11,316 nt of DNA. Source: Dehalococcoidia bacterium (GTDB lineage: Bacteria; Chloroflexota; Dehalococcoidia; Dehalococcoidales; G020351185). Below, piece after piece: positions 1 to 7,604 of the stretch. The stretch lies in NCBI GenBank assembly GCA_030635945.1, contig DAOVXW010000010.1, positions 1 to 11,316 on the forward strand. The letters are read 5' to 3'. Positions within the stretch are counted from its first letter, which is position 1, and every line of letters starts with the position of its first letter. Position numbers and translations under genes: made by a program. Under the pieces are notes generated by a model. That model saw only the letters and a list, made by a program, of their open reading frames with translations. It was not told the DNA's origin and made no database searches.

Positions 1-1091
1 ACCACTCTCTTGGCAATCCTTTTCCAGTCATGCTCCTGAGCGGTAACAAGACCTCTGGCTCCTATCCGTTGTCTTAATGATTTATCGTTTATAAGCGTCA
101 TAAGCGCCCGGGCTAATTCATTGTCGTCCCTGGGCGGAACAAGGTATCCCTCATCGCCATTTGTGATAACACCGGCATAACCTTCTATATTGCTGGCGAC
201 AATCGGTTTACCGAGTGCCATAGCCTCCAGCAGGACAATACCAAAACTCTCCCTGCCGGTTGCCGGTGCGCAGAATATATCGGCGGTTTTATAATAACGG
301 GGGAGCTCGTCGTAGTCTACCATGCCGATAAAGACGACATCTTCCAGGTGGTTGCGTTTTACATATTTCTCATACTTACGGCGGAATCTAATACCGGGAC
401 CAACGATGATAAGGCGGCAGTTTGCGTATTCTTTCTTAACCTTATTATATGCCTTTAGCAGGTGGTCCAATCCCTTGCGTTTTTCAAGACGGCCAACAAA
501 AAGGATGTTTATCTTGCCGTCAGCGAATCTTTCAATCGGCGAAACATTCGGTGAAAAGTGTTCCAGATCAATGCCGTTGGGGATAATGGTATATTCCCCC
601 GGGACGTGTTTGCAGGCGTAATTCAAAGCCGATTTTGAAACAGCTATTTTACCGACCAGTTTACGCTGGCGACGATGCAGCATCAGCTTGGAAATAGGCC
701 AGCCGAAGTTATAGCCGGGGCTGCCGAGGCAGGCATGGAAGGTGCCGATATTTACCGAGTCTGAAAAGCGGATCATGGCGCTGCAGAGCATAGGCATAAA
801 CGGCTCGTGCAGGTGTATAATGTCGAATTTTTCGCGTGAGAGTACTTCTTTTATTTTGGATGCCAGCCTTAAAGACAGGCTGATACGGATAGTAGTGCCG
901 CGGACGGGAAGCGGGCGGGCTTTACCGATATGCAGGAAGCGGTCATCATTATATTGTACGGACTGGGATGCCGGAGCGATAATCTTGACCTCGTGCCCCA
1001 TTTCTCTAAGCTGGTCATATAGAGCCATGATATGATTAACTACTCCACCAGGGTGGGTGAAGTCATACGGAGAAACCAGCGCAATCTTCAT
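1..1091 (-). CDS. GT4-family glycosyltransferase, PimA-like (3' end outside window)
   Basis: The reading frame starts at ATG 1091 (MKIALVSPYD) and is open for 363 codons to the window edge, so only the C-terminus is missing. It is a GT-B fold retaining glycosyltransferase. Visible marks are the N-terminal glycine loop GGVVNHI (residues 15-21), the hinge motif IPNGID (170-175), the donor-site residues in VGRLEKRKG (R201, K206) and the EX7E motif ESFGIVLLE (E281 and E289). These match the PimA/GT4 family, in which PimA moves mannose from GDP-mannose to phosphatidylinositol on the inner membrane face. The gene lies 49 bp downstream of inositol-phosphate synthase on the same strand, which supports an inositol-lipid acceptor, but that is inference. 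Other GT4 acceptors remain possible. No strong Shine-Dalgarno sequence is seen; expression probably depends on the upstream gene. Confidence 0.88.
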   Translation of the reverse strand, partial: MKIALVSPYDFTHPGGVVNHIMALYDQLREMGHEVKIIAPASQSVQYNDDRFLHIGKARPLPVRGTTIRISLSLRLASKIKEVLSREKFDIIHLHEPFMPMLCSAMIRFSDSVNIGTFHACLGSPGYNFGWPISKLMLHRRQRKLVGKIAVSKSALNYACKHVPGEYTIIPNGIDLEHFSPNVSPIERFADGKINILFVGRLEKRKGLDHLLKAYNKVKKEYANCRLIIVGPGIRFRRKYEKYVKRNHLEDVVFIGMVDYDELPRYYKTADIFCAPATGRESFGIVLLEAMALGKPIVASNIEGYAGVITNGDEGYLVPPRDDNELARALMTLINDKSLRQRIGARGLVTAQEHDWKRIAKRV

Positions 1092-1140
1092 AAAGAACCG
1101 TTCTATTCCTAGTTAATTTTAACTGTAAAGCTCATGGTGG

Positions 1141-2253
1141 CTAGGATTTTTTATTTGCAGGTTTGGTTACCGGCTGGCACTCTGGCTGTTCGGTAATAAA
1201 CTCATCCACCAAACGGCGGGCTTCGTTATCGGTATATTGAACCGGTGGAGATTTCATAAAATAGGAAGAAGGCGCAACCAGCGCTCCTTTCATTCCTCTG
1301 TCCAGGGCAAGTTTACAGCAACGTATGGCATCGATAACCACACCGGCTGAGTTGGGGCTATCCCATACCTCCAGTTTCAATTCCAGGTTCAGGGGAACAT
1401 CGCCAAATGTGCGTCCTTCCATACGGATATGACAGAATTTGCGGTCGGTAAGCCAGGGAACATGGTCACTGGGGCCAATATGGATATCATCCGGATCAAG
1501 TTTATAATCAAGCTGGGAAGTAACGGCATTGGTCTTTGATATTTTCTTGGACTCAAGACGCTCCCGCTCCAGCATATTCAGAAAATCAGTATTACCGCCG
1601 AAATTCAATTGGTAAGTCTTCTCAAGCTTGACGCCGCGGTCACGGAACAGGCGTGTCAGCACTCTGTGGACTATGGTCGCGCCGACCTGTGATTTTATAT
1701 CATCGCCGATTACAGGCAACTTCTTTTTCTCAAAGCGCTGCTGCCAGTATTTCTCGCGGGCAATGAATACCGGAACGCAGTTTATAAAGCCACAGCCGGC
1801 CTCCAGTATCTGTTCTACATACCACTTGGTTGCCTCTTCACTGCCCACCGGAAGATAGCTGATGACAACATCTGTCTTTGTATCCTTCAGTATCTTAACT
1901 ATGTCGGCAGTCGGTCCCGGTGCTTTTTCTATTATTTTGGAGAGGTATTTACCAAGACCGTCATGGGTCATACCACGCTCGACTTTGACGCCGGTGGGTG
2001 CTACTTCGCAGAAATTGAAGGTATTGTTGGGTGGCGTAACAATTGCCTTTGCCAGGTCCTGCCCAACCTTGTTCTTATCAATATCAAAGGCGGCGACAAA
2101 GTTGATATCGCTTATATGATAGCCGCCCAGATTTACATGCATAAGTCCGGGAACGAATTCAACATCCTTTGCTTTCTTATAGAAATTAACGCCCTGCACC
2201 AGTGAGGAACAGCAATTACCGATTCCTATTAAGGCTACATTTACACTGTCCAA
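1141..2253 (-). CDS. ino1: Inositol-3-phosphate synthase (myo-inositol-1-phosphate synthase)
   Basis: The enzyme converts glucose 6-phosphate to 1D-myo-inositol 3-phosphate with NAD+, the first step to inositol lipids. I prefer the TTG start at 2253 (370 aa) because AAGGGG sits 7 nt upstream of it. A longer frame from another TTG at 2271 would place that Shine-Dalgarno inside the coding region. With this start, the Rossmann loop [12 protein letters not shown] is at residues 10-21. Conserved blocks are [10 protein letters not shown] (about 41-50), [11 protein letters not shown] (187-197, including an active-site lysine region), [11 protein letters not shown] (217-227) and the C-terminal [17 protein letters not shown]. 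The length and motifs fit the short prokaryotic (actinobacterial/archaeal) type rather than the ~530-aa eukaryotic type. The PimA-like gene follows it, suggesting a shared inositol-lipid pathway. Confidence 0.93.
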   Translation of the reverse strand: MDSVNVALIGIGNCCSSLVQGVNFYKKAKDVEFVPGLMHVNLGGYHISDINFVAAFDIDKNKVGQDLAKAIVTPPNNTFNFCEVAPTGVKVERGMTHDGLGKYLSKIIEKAPGPTADIVKILKDTKTDVVISYLPVGSEEATKWYVEQILEAGCGFINCVPVFIAREKYWQQRFEKKKLPVIGDDIKSQVGATIVHRVLTRLFRDRGVKLEKTYQLNFGGNTDFLNMLERERLESKKISKTNAVTSQLDYKLDPDDIHIGPSDHVPWLTDRKFCHIRMEGRTFGDVPLNLELKLEVWDSPNSAGVVIDAIRCCKLALDRGMKGALVAPSSYFMKSPPVQYTDNEARRLVDEFITEQPECQPVTKPANKKS

Positions 2254-2260
2254 TTTTATA

Positions 2261-2269
2261 CCCCTTTCC
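2261..2269 (-). promoter_or_regulatory. Ribosome binding site that sets the TTG start of ino1
   Basis: On the minus strand GAAAGGGG precedes TATAAAA and then TTG at 2253, a spacing of 7 nt. The upstream in-frame TTG at 2271 has no such site, so translation most likely begins at 2253. Confidence 0.6.
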
Positions 2270-2282
2270 AATAAAAAGCAGA

Positions 2283-2345
2283 ATTATACTGCAGGATTTT
2301 CTGTAATTAATAACAATCTGCCAAATCAGCCAATTCGCCAATTAT
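2283..2345 (-). promoter_or_regulatory. Putative ino1 promoter with three upstream TTGGC repeats
   Basis: A consensus -10 hexamer TATAAT lies at 2288-2283, about 30 nt before the TTG start, inside the imperfect dyad GCAGTATAATTCTGC. There is no good -35 hexamer at 16-19 bp. Instead three copies of the pentamer TTGGC (GCCAA on the + strand at 2320, 2329 and 2337) stand 8-9 bp apart, at roughly -45 to -70 from the expected start of transcription. A -10 without a -35 plus phased upstream repeats suggests activator-dependent expression, but this is inference from short motifs. Confidence 0.35.
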
Positions 2346-2390
2346 ATTATAGACCGGCTGTTAGCCAAGGAGAAAATATATTCTGTATGA

Positions 2391-2531
2391 TCAGCTTTTT
2401 CCGATCCTGAATACTTTAGTGCCACATACGGGGCAAACACCCTGTGTGGCCGGTCGGCTATTTTTAAGGGTAACCCGCTGAGGATTCTTTATTTCCCTCT
2501 TCGCCCGGCATTTTAAACAATAAGCTTGCAA
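2391..2531 (-). CDS. DUF5679 small zinc-ribbon-like protein (46 aa)
   Basis: A short gene starting at TTG 2531 with a very strong Shine-Dalgarno (GGAGGAGG, 2548-2541) 9 nt upstream and ending at TGA 2391. The 46-residue product has two cysteine pairs, YCLKC (C5, C8) and VCPVC (C33, C36 area), which would form a small treble-clef or zinc-ribbon knuckle. The segments around KREIKNPQRVTLKN and RPATQGVCPVCGTK, together with the short basic C-terminus, match what I remember of the DUF5679 family. Function is unknown; proteins of this size and charge often bind RNA, ribosomes or partner proteins. It has its own promoter just upstream and sits between truB and ino1. The start codon is unusual, but the ribosome binding site makes it convincing. 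Confidence 0.85.
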   Translation of the reverse strand: MQAYCLKCRAKREIKNPQRVTLKNSRPATQGVCPVCGTKVFRIGKS

Positions 2532-2562
2532 TATCTTCAACCTCCTCCAGAACACTGTTTGA

Positions 2563-2592
2563 ACTATATCTATTTTATAGGTAGGTTGTCAA
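2563..2592 (-). promoter_or_regulatory. Sigma70-type promoter for the DUF5679 gene
   Basis: On the minus strand a perfect -35 TTGACA (2592-2587) is followed after 18 bp by TATAGT (2568-2563). The expected transcript start is near 2556, about 25 nt before the TTG start, leaving room for the GGAGGAGG site. It lies 36 bp past the truB stop, so the small gene can be transcribed independently of the nusA operon. Confidence 0.65.
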
Positions 2593-2628
2593 GGGCATGG
2601 AGTGAGTTGCCTTGAAAACCGGAAGTTA

Positions 2629-3519
2629 TCAAACGAATACCTTCTCTGGTTGCCATTGCCCTCTCTCGCTATTGAAATAGAGAACGGCTAGAAAGCAGCC
2701 CTCTTCATTGTAGGCACGGCACCTCCCTTTATCACCATCTTCTATCTGGCCATTCTCCATACTTACCAAGCCGCCGTTCTTTATAACCTGCTCCTGTTTA
2801 TCACCGACAACCACTGACGACCAGTTACTCAACACGGTGTCTATAGGATATATAAATTGCTGCCAATCGTTATTGGCAAAAGCATCCTCAAGATGGCTCG
2901 GCGAAACGGCTGACTCTATATCAAAGGGTCCATAACTGAGACGAACCAGTTCCTTTAGGTGGGCACCGCAGCCCAGAAGTTCGCCCAGGTCATGAGCCAG
3001 TGAACGTATATAAGTACCACGGCTGCATTCTATTTCAAGTGTAACAAAAGACGTATTGAAATCTAATAGTTCAAGGCGGTGGATGGTGGCGGCACGGCTT
3101 TCACGGTTGACGGTAATACCTTCTCTGGCAAAGTGATAAAGACGCTTGCCCTTGTATTTTAAGGCACTGAACATCGGCGGCACCTGTTGTATCAAACCGC
3201 GGAATGAGCAAAGCGCCTGCTCTATCTGTTCCGTTTTTATGGCTGAAGAATCACCGCGTTTGGTAATATTACCAATGGCATCGTGGGTATCTGTGGCAAT
3301 CCCGAGTTCTATCTGCGCCCGGTAGACCTTACTGGACTCCAACAGAAATTCAACAATCCTTGTACCTTTGCCGAAGCAAACCGGTAATACGCCACTGGCC
3401 ATTGGGTCGAGAGTGCCGGCATGACCGACCCGGCGCTCGCCGATCAGCCGTTTGATAATAGATACGATACTAAATGAAGTATTGCCAACCGGTTTATTAA
3501 TATTTAAGATGCCATCCAT
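2629..3519 (-). CDS. truB: tRNA pseudouridine(55) synthase TruB
   Basis: Makes pseudouridine 55 in the T-loop of tRNAs. The 296-aa product shows the family in order: LNINKPVGNTSF (5-16), the catalytic motif GHAGTLDPMASGVL with nucleophile Asp38, the YRAQI and GIATDTHDAIG blocks (66-83), VPPMFSALKYKGKRLY (113-128), and RGTYIRSLAHDLG (167-179). A C-terminal tail from about 232 fits the PUA-like domain. ATG 3519 begins only 2 nt after the rbfA stop, so translation is probably coupled. This is the last gene of the nusA-rnpM-infB-rbfA-truB cluster; no U-rich intrinsic terminator is evident after it. Confidence 0.96.
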   Translation of the reverse strand: MDGILNINKPVGNTSFSIVSIIKRLIGERRVGHAGTLDPMASGVLPVCFGKGTRIVEFLLESSKVYRAQIELGIATDTHDAIGNITKRGDSSAIKTEQIEQALCSFRGLIQQVPPMFSALKYKGKRLYHFAREGITVNRESRAATIHRLELLDFNTSFVTLEIECSRGTYIRSLAHDLGELLGCGAHLKELVRLSYGPFDIESAVSPSHLEDAFANNDWQQFIYPIDTVLSNWSSVVVGDKQEQVIKNGGLVSMENGQIEDGDKGRCRAYNEEGCFLAVLYFNSERGQWQPEKVFV

Positions 3520-3521
3520 AA

Positions 3522-3879
3522 TCAGCTCTGCTCTCCATTTTGTGATACCTTGTCTATGAGTTCCAGAATGTGAGCCCCTTTTTCAATGGAATCGTCCCAG
3601 CGAAAATCAAGTTCTGGTATATGGCGCAGACTCAGGCGCTTTGCCAGTTCGTTATGGAAAAAAACCCGAAGCAGCAACAAGCGTGCTTAATACTTCTTTC
3701 TTTTCCTCAGTACTGCCCAGAAAGCTGAAAAAGACCTTGGCATATTTAAGGTCGGAGGATGTTTCCACTTCGGTGATAGAGACAAGACCACTGAGTCTGG
3801 GGTCTTTTACTTCGAGCCTTAGCAGATCGCTTATTTCCTGGCGGATGAGGTGGTTCACCCGCTCTATACGAAACACCAT
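3522..3879 (-). CDS. rbfA: Ribosome-binding factor A, interrupted by a single-base frameshift
   Basis: RbfA is a KH-type factor that binds the 30S subunit and is needed for late 16S rRNA maturation. From ATG 3879 the frame reads MVFRIERVNHLIRQEI and runs through the KH core (VKDPRLSGLVSITEV, YAKVFFSFLG) to LVAASGFFP, then hits TAA at 3654-3652 after 75 codons. Shifting by one base at a run of seven T (3664-3658) restores HNELAKRLSLRHIPELDF and a normal tail ending at TGA 3522. The restored protein is about 118 aa, the usual family length, and carries the conserved RxxPEL block. The 358-nt span is one base longer than a multiple of three. A sequencing error, a true mutation or programmed slippage are all possible. 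It starts 9 nt after infB and ends 2 nt before truB. Confidence 0.88.
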
Positions 3880-3888
3880 TCTTTATTC

Positions 3889-5721
3889 CTAGCCGGCTTT
3901 TTGACTGCTGAAAAACTCAAGTATATCGCCGACCTGAAAATCATTGTAACCCTTAACTATAATACCGCACTCATAGCCGGTAGCCACTTCTTTAACATCA
4001 TTCTTGAAGCGTTTCAGGTTGTCGACAACGGATTCAGCCAAAACCTTATTATTACGCAGCACTCTTACCGATGCATTACGGTTAGCCTTGCCTTCGGTGA
4101 TATAGATACCGGCTACGCTTCTCTTTTTGCTACTGGGGAATAAAGCCCTTACTTCTGCCCGACCATCAATAACATCGACATATTCAGGCTCGAGCATTCC
4201 CTTAAGGGCTTTTTCTACATCACCTAACAGTTCGTAAATAACATTGTAGTTGCGGATGTCTATACTTTCGGTTTCAGCCAGGCGTGTGGCGCCGGTTTCG
4301 ACACCAGTATTAAAAGCGATAATCAGCCCCTTCGAGGCGATAGCCAGCATGACATCGCTTTCGGTAACATTGCCGTTGCCGGTATGAACAAGGTTGACCT
4401 GTACTTCGTCTGTACTCAACCCGTGCAGCGAATCTTTTATCGGTTCAATGCTGCCCTGGACATCGGCTTTGACAATTATATTAAGCTCCTTAACGCGACC
4501 GGTACTTATCTGATCAAAGATATTTGTAAGGCTGACCGCTTTCGGTGCCGATTCATCTTCCTGCTTTCTTTTTTCTGCCAGTCCTCTTGCCCGGCGCTCG
4601 CCGGTTACGGCGGTTAACGTATCTCCTACCTGGGGAACGTCGTGTAGGCCGAGGATAACAACCGGCGTCGATGGCTTTGCCTTCCTCACCTGCTTGCCGG
4701 CATCATTGAACATCGCCTTAATCCGTCCCCAGGTGGTGCCGACTACCACCGAATCACCGGGTTTTAGAGTGCCGTCATGGATGAGAACTGTAGCCAGTGC
4801 TCCCTTCGTCTTGTCCATTTCAGCTTCAATTACCACTCCCTTTGCCGGTTGAGACGGATCAGCCAAAAGATTTTCCATTTCGGCTACCAGAAGCAGATTT
4901 TCAAGCAGGTCGTTAATCCCCTTTTTAGCCTTGGCTGAAGTCAGTATGCAGATGACATCGCCACCCCACTCCTCGATAACGAGGCCTGCATCAGCCAGTT
5001 GTTGCTTGACGACATCAGGATTGGCATTAGGTTTATCTATCTTGTTGATAGCCACTACGATAGGCACTCCGGCTGCTTTAGCGTGGTCTATAGCTTCCAG
5101 AGTCTGTGGTTTTACGCCGTCATCGGCGGCTACTACCAGTATTGTAATGTCTGTAACACGGGCTCCACGAGCCCGCATAGCGGTAAAAGCTTCATGCCCC
5201 GGTGTATCAAGAAAGGTAATCTTATGTCCCTTAACCTCTACCTGGTAAGCGCCAATATGCTGGGTGATACCGCCGGCCTCTGTATCCATAACGTTTGTTT
5301 GCCTTATGGCATCCAGCAGTCTGGTTTTACCATGGTCAACATGCCCCATGATGGTTATTACCGGTGGGCGGGATTTTAAGTGGCCCCTCTCTTCAGACAG
5401 AAGCTGTTGCCTTTTAATCTCGCTGATGACGCTGGTTGCCTTGCGGGTTGTTTGTGCCTGAAGCTGTGCTTTATAGCCGAAGTTGGCGGATACCAGTGAC
5501 GCTGCGTCATAGTCAATAACCTGGTTTATATTAGTCATGATGCCGGCTTTCATCAGCTGTTTTATAACATTGACAACGCTAACGTTGAGGGATTCAGCCA
5601 GCTGCCTGACGCTCATGGTATGGGGAAGTTCGATAGGTTTCACTTCAGTTGAAGGTGGAACAATATCGGGGACAACCTTCGGTAATGGTTTGCTATTCCT
5701 GCGTTTATATCCTCTAGCCAT
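3889..5721 (-). CDS. infB: Translation initiation factor IF-2
   Basis: The GTPase that brings fMet-tRNA to the 30S subunit and promotes subunit joining. At 610 aa it is a short IF-2. A basic start ([11 protein letters not shown]) leads straight into one IF2N-type domain (about 35-85, [20 protein letters not shown]), without the long low-complexity N-terminus of many bacteria. The G domain has G1 GHVDHGKT (126-133), G2 GGIT (150-153), G3 DTPGH (172-176), G4 NKID (226-229) and G5 SAK (262-264). Domain II follows from about 293, then domain III and the C-terminal initiator-tRNA binding domain to about 605. ATG 5721 follows the rnpM stop by 1 nt, and no Shine-Dalgarno is seen, so translational coupling is likely. 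Confidence 0.97.
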   Translation of the reverse strand: MARGYKRRNSKPLPKVVPDIVPPSTEVKPIELPHTMSVRQLAESLNVSVVNVIKQLMKAGIMTNINQVIDYDAASLVSANFGYKAQLQAQTTRKATSVISEIKRQQLLSEERGHLKSRPPVITIMGHVDHGKTRLLDAIRQTNVMDTEAGGITQHIGAYQVEVKGHKITFLDTPGHEAFTAMRARGARVTDITILVVAADDGVKPQTLEAIDHAKAAGVPIVVAINKIDKPNANPDVVKQQLADAGLVIEEWGGDVICILTSAKAKKGINDLLENLLLVAEMENLLADPSQPAKGVVIEAEMDKTKGALATVLIHDGTLKPGDSVVVGTTWGRIKAMFNDAGKQVRKAKPSTPVVILGLHDVPQVGDTLTAVTGERRARGLAEKRKQEDESAPKAVSLTNIFDQISTGRVKELNIIVKADVQGSIEPIKDSLHGLSTDEVQVNLVHTGNGNVTESDVMLAIASKGLIIAFNTGVETGATRLAETESIDIRNYNVIYELLGDVEKALKGMLEPEYVDVIDGRAEVRALFPSSKKRSVAGIYITEGKANRNASVRVLRNNKVLAESVVDNLKRFKNDVKEVATGYECGIIVKGYNDFQVGDILEFFSSQKAG

Positions 5722-5722
5722 A

Positions 5723-6004
5723 TTAACAATCCACGATTAAGTTATTTCCGTATTCGGCAAGCTGATCACGGCTCTCACGGGTGATAACAGTTCGCAAAGC
5801 GCGCTCCAGATGACCACCTGAAACCGCGCCCTGCCAGCACTCCGGCATATTACATAGATAAGCACCACGTCCCGGTTTTCTACCATTGGCGTCAATCTGC
5901 ACACTACCGCCGGTATCACATACCAGGCGGGTTAGCTGACGCTTGTTTTTGGTATCGCGGCAGATAATACAGGTACGTAGCGGAATATGTTTATTAGTAC
6001 TCAT
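5723..6004 (-). CDS. rnpM: RNase P modulator RnpM / YlxR-family RNA-binding protein
   Basis: A 93-aa DUF448 (YlxR) protein. Members bind RNA, and the Bacillus homologue modulates RNase P. The diagnostic start LRTCIICR (9-16) and the [11 protein letters not shown] block (41-51) are present, with cysteines 12, 15, 51 and 56 that could form a metal site or simply be conserved. I chose ATG 6004 (MSTNKHIP) because it gives the usual family length. Upstream in-frame ATG codons at 6010, 6022 and 6034 lie inside the acidic tail codons of nusA and would add a run of Met/Lys that the family lacks. It overlaps nusA by 11 bp and ends 1 nt before infB, the standard nusA-ylxR-infB order. Confidence 0.9.
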   Translation of the reverse strand: MSTNKHIPLRTCIICRDTKNKRQLTRLVCDTGGSVQIDANGRKPGRGAYLCNMPECWQGAVSGGHLERALRTVITRESRDQLAEYGNNLIVDC

Positions 6005-7409
6005 CTTCATCTTCAGCTTCATTATAGGCTTCATGGCTACGGCGCTGTTTCTTTAAGCGTATGCCATCCTCGGCGGACCCCTTTTTCTTGGATGACTTCT
6101 TCTTTTTTGTTTTAGCTCCGGGTTTAGCAGATGCCACCGGCGCTATTTCTTCGGCAAATCTTAATTCTTTCTTTACCGTTTTTGGCTTCGGAATTATAAG
6201 GGATGCTGGCACCTTGAGTTCACTTTCGGGGGTTGCTGAAGTGTCATCCGTTTTTTCCGATACCCCTGCCAGAACAGGAGCTTCTTCGCCTGCTTTCGGT
6301 TCTTCAACGGCAAACTCCTCAACGGCAGTATCTATATCTTCACCCTTTTCTTTGGCTGCCTTCAGCCTTTCTTCCTCAGCTTCGGAGGCGCTCTTGATAT
6401 CTATCCGCCAGCCGGTCAGTTTGACTGCCAGCCTTACATTCTGCCCCTCCTTGCCGATGGCTAAAGAAAGTTGTTTATCTGGAATAATAACGGTAGCTGA
6501 TTTCTCCTCTTCATTTATACTGACACCTGTTATCTTAGCCGGACTGAGAGCACTTGCCATGAAAGTTGCTATGTCTGCATCCCAGTTGACGACATCTATC
6601 TTTTCGCCGTTCAACTCATTGACAATATTTTGTATCCTGATGCCACGCAGGCCAACACAACAGCCAACAGGGTCAATGCCCTCCTGACGTGCCGCCACGG
6701 CAACCTTACTGCGGAAACCGGCCTCCCGTGCCACCACTTTTATCTCTACGGTGCCGTTATAGATTTCGGGCACCTCAAGTTCGAAGAGCCGGCGCAGGAG
6801 GTTTGGGTGAGAGCGTGACACGATAAGTAAAGGCCCTTTGACTGACTGGGCTATTTCCAGAAGGTAAACCTTTAGCCTTTGACCGATGTGATATCTTTCA
6901 TTGGGAGCCTGTTCAGCTGCCGGCATCACCGCCTCTGCTCTGCCCAGGTCTATAAATATCTGGCGTGATTCAATGCGCCTTACAACGCCGGTTATAATCT
7001 CCCCTTCTTTATCTGTATATTCCTCAAAGATGGCGCTGTGTTCCGCTTCGTGGAGACGCTGTAAAATGACCTGTTTGGCTGTCTGGGCGGCGATACGCCC
7101 AGCGTTGTGGGGTGTATCCTCAACCTTGATGGCATCATCAAGCTGTGCATCAGGATTGATTTTATGAGCATCAGCCAATGATATCTCGCAGCGTGTGTCC
7201 GAGATTTTATCAACTATCGTCTTTTCGGCCCAAACTACAACCCTGCCGCTTGACGGGTCAATTTTTACAGAAATATCCTGAGCAGGCGTGAAGTTGTTTT
7301 TACGATAAGCCGATGCAAGCGCAGATTCAACCGCACCGAGAACCACTTCACGGGGCAGATTCTTCTCCGCTGACAGCTGCGTTATAGCCAGTAAAAAATC
7401 ACTCTTCAT
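5994..7409 (-). CDS. nusA: Transcription termination/antitermination factor NusA
   Basis: Binds RNA polymerase and nascent RNA and controls pausing, intrinsic termination and antitermination. The 471-aa product has the N-terminal polymerase-binding domain (1-125), an S1 domain (about 133-198, GEIITGVVRRIESRQIFIDLG), KH1 (about 225-285, with GLRGIRIQNIVNEL) and KH2 (about 300-340, with the GXXG-type AIGKEGQNV). Beyond residue 341 is a 130-residue low-complexity tail: acidic to about 375, then with a lysine block TKKKKSSKKKG (434-444) and a very acidic end EAEDEDEY. There are no E. coli-type acidic repeat domains. It is the first gene of its operon. The usual upstream partner rimP is absent, and a promoter plus a terminator-like hairpin precede it. 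Confidence 0.96.
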   Translation of the reverse strand: MKSDFLLAITQLSAEKNLPREVVLGAVESALASAYRKNNFTPAQDISVKIDPSSGRVVVWAEKTIVDKISDTRCEISLADAHKINPDAQLDDAIKVEDTPHNAGRIAAQTAKQVILQRLHEAEHSAIFEEYTDKEGEIITGVVRRIESRQIFIDLGRAEAVMPAAEQAPNERYHIGQRLKVYLLEIAQSVKGPLLIVSRSHPNLLRRLFELEVPEIYNGTVEIKVVAREAGFRSKVAVAARQEGIDPVGCCVGLRGIRIQNIVNELNGEKIDVVNWDADIATFMASALSPAKITGVSINEEEKSATVIIPDKQLSLAIGKEGQNVRLAVKLTGWRIDIKSASEAEEERLKAAKEKGEDIDTAVEEFAVEEPKAGEEAPVLAGVSEKTDDTSATPESELKVPASLIIPKPKTVKKELRFAEEIAPVASAKPGAKTKKKKSSKKKGSAEDGIRLKKQRRSHEAYNEAEDEDEY

Positions 7410-7448
7410 TCTCAGTTAACCCTTAAATTTCACAGGTTGCCATACAAC

Positions 7449-7472
7449 AAAAAAGTGGGGCTTAGACCCACT
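7449..7472 (-). terminator. Intrinsic-terminator-like hairpin in the nusA leader (possible attenuator)
   Basis: On the minus strand AGTGGG (7472-7467) pairs with CCCACT (7459-7454) across a 7-nt loop and is followed directly by TTTTTT (7454-7449, the last stem base included). The stem is short but GC-rich with a proper U tract. There is no minus-strand gene between the putative promoter at 7527-7499 and this hairpin, so it lies in the 5' leader of nusA, about 40 nt upstream of the start codon. The complementary strand has no U tract, so it is not a terminator for + transcripts. Confidence 0.55.
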
Positions 7473-7498
7473 CCAATTTCACATCTTCAACTAATTAA

Positions 7499-7527
7499 AA
7501 TATAGCACAATTTACCACCGGATGCAA
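7499..7527 (-). promoter_or_regulatory. Sigma70-type promoter of the nusA operon
   Basis: On the minus strand -35 TTGCAT (7527-7522) and -10 TATATT (7504-7499) are separated by exactly 17 bp, with TGTGC before the -10 resembling an extended element. The expected start of transcription is near 7492, giving a leader of roughly 80 nt that contains the hairpin at 7472-7449. Confidence 0.6.
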
Positions 7528-7560
7528 TACTTTGATTATTTAAAGCGATATATGCTGCGA

Positions 7561-7589
7561 TTGACACCTATGAGGCTTAAGGGTAACAT
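7561..7589 (+). promoter_or_regulatory. Possible promoter for the comM remnant / DUF502 gene
   Basis: TTGACA (7561-7566) is followed after 17 bp by TAACAT (7584-7589). The -35 is perfect. However, a start near 7596 would leave the AGGAG ribosome site (7590-7594) outside the RNA, so if used it would serve the DUF502 gene downstream rather than the comM remnant. It is divergent from the nusA promoter. Confidence 0.35.
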
Positions 7590-7604
7590 AGGAGACAGAA
7601 AAAG

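Noticed and set aside
742..1035. 97-codon + strand frame near the left end.
   Set aside because: It is a shadow of the glycosyltransferase, which is open on the minus strand across the whole stretch with clear GT4 motifs.
1111..1124. Palindrome AGTTAATTTTAACT between ino1 and the glycosyltransferase.
   Set aside because: It is short, AT-only in the stem core and lacks a U tract; it is too weak to call a terminator or operator.
6061..6687. 208-codon + strand open frame opposite nusA.
   Set aside because: It is antisense to the well-conserved NusA coding region, is Ser/Ala-rich low complexity from the complementary strand, and matches no family.
7462..7482. Six-codon minus-strand mini-ORF (GTG...TAA, MKLEWV) ending inside the nusA leader hairpin, like a leader peptide.
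   Set aside because: No convincing ribosome site, no run of regulatory codons, and such short frames occur by chance.
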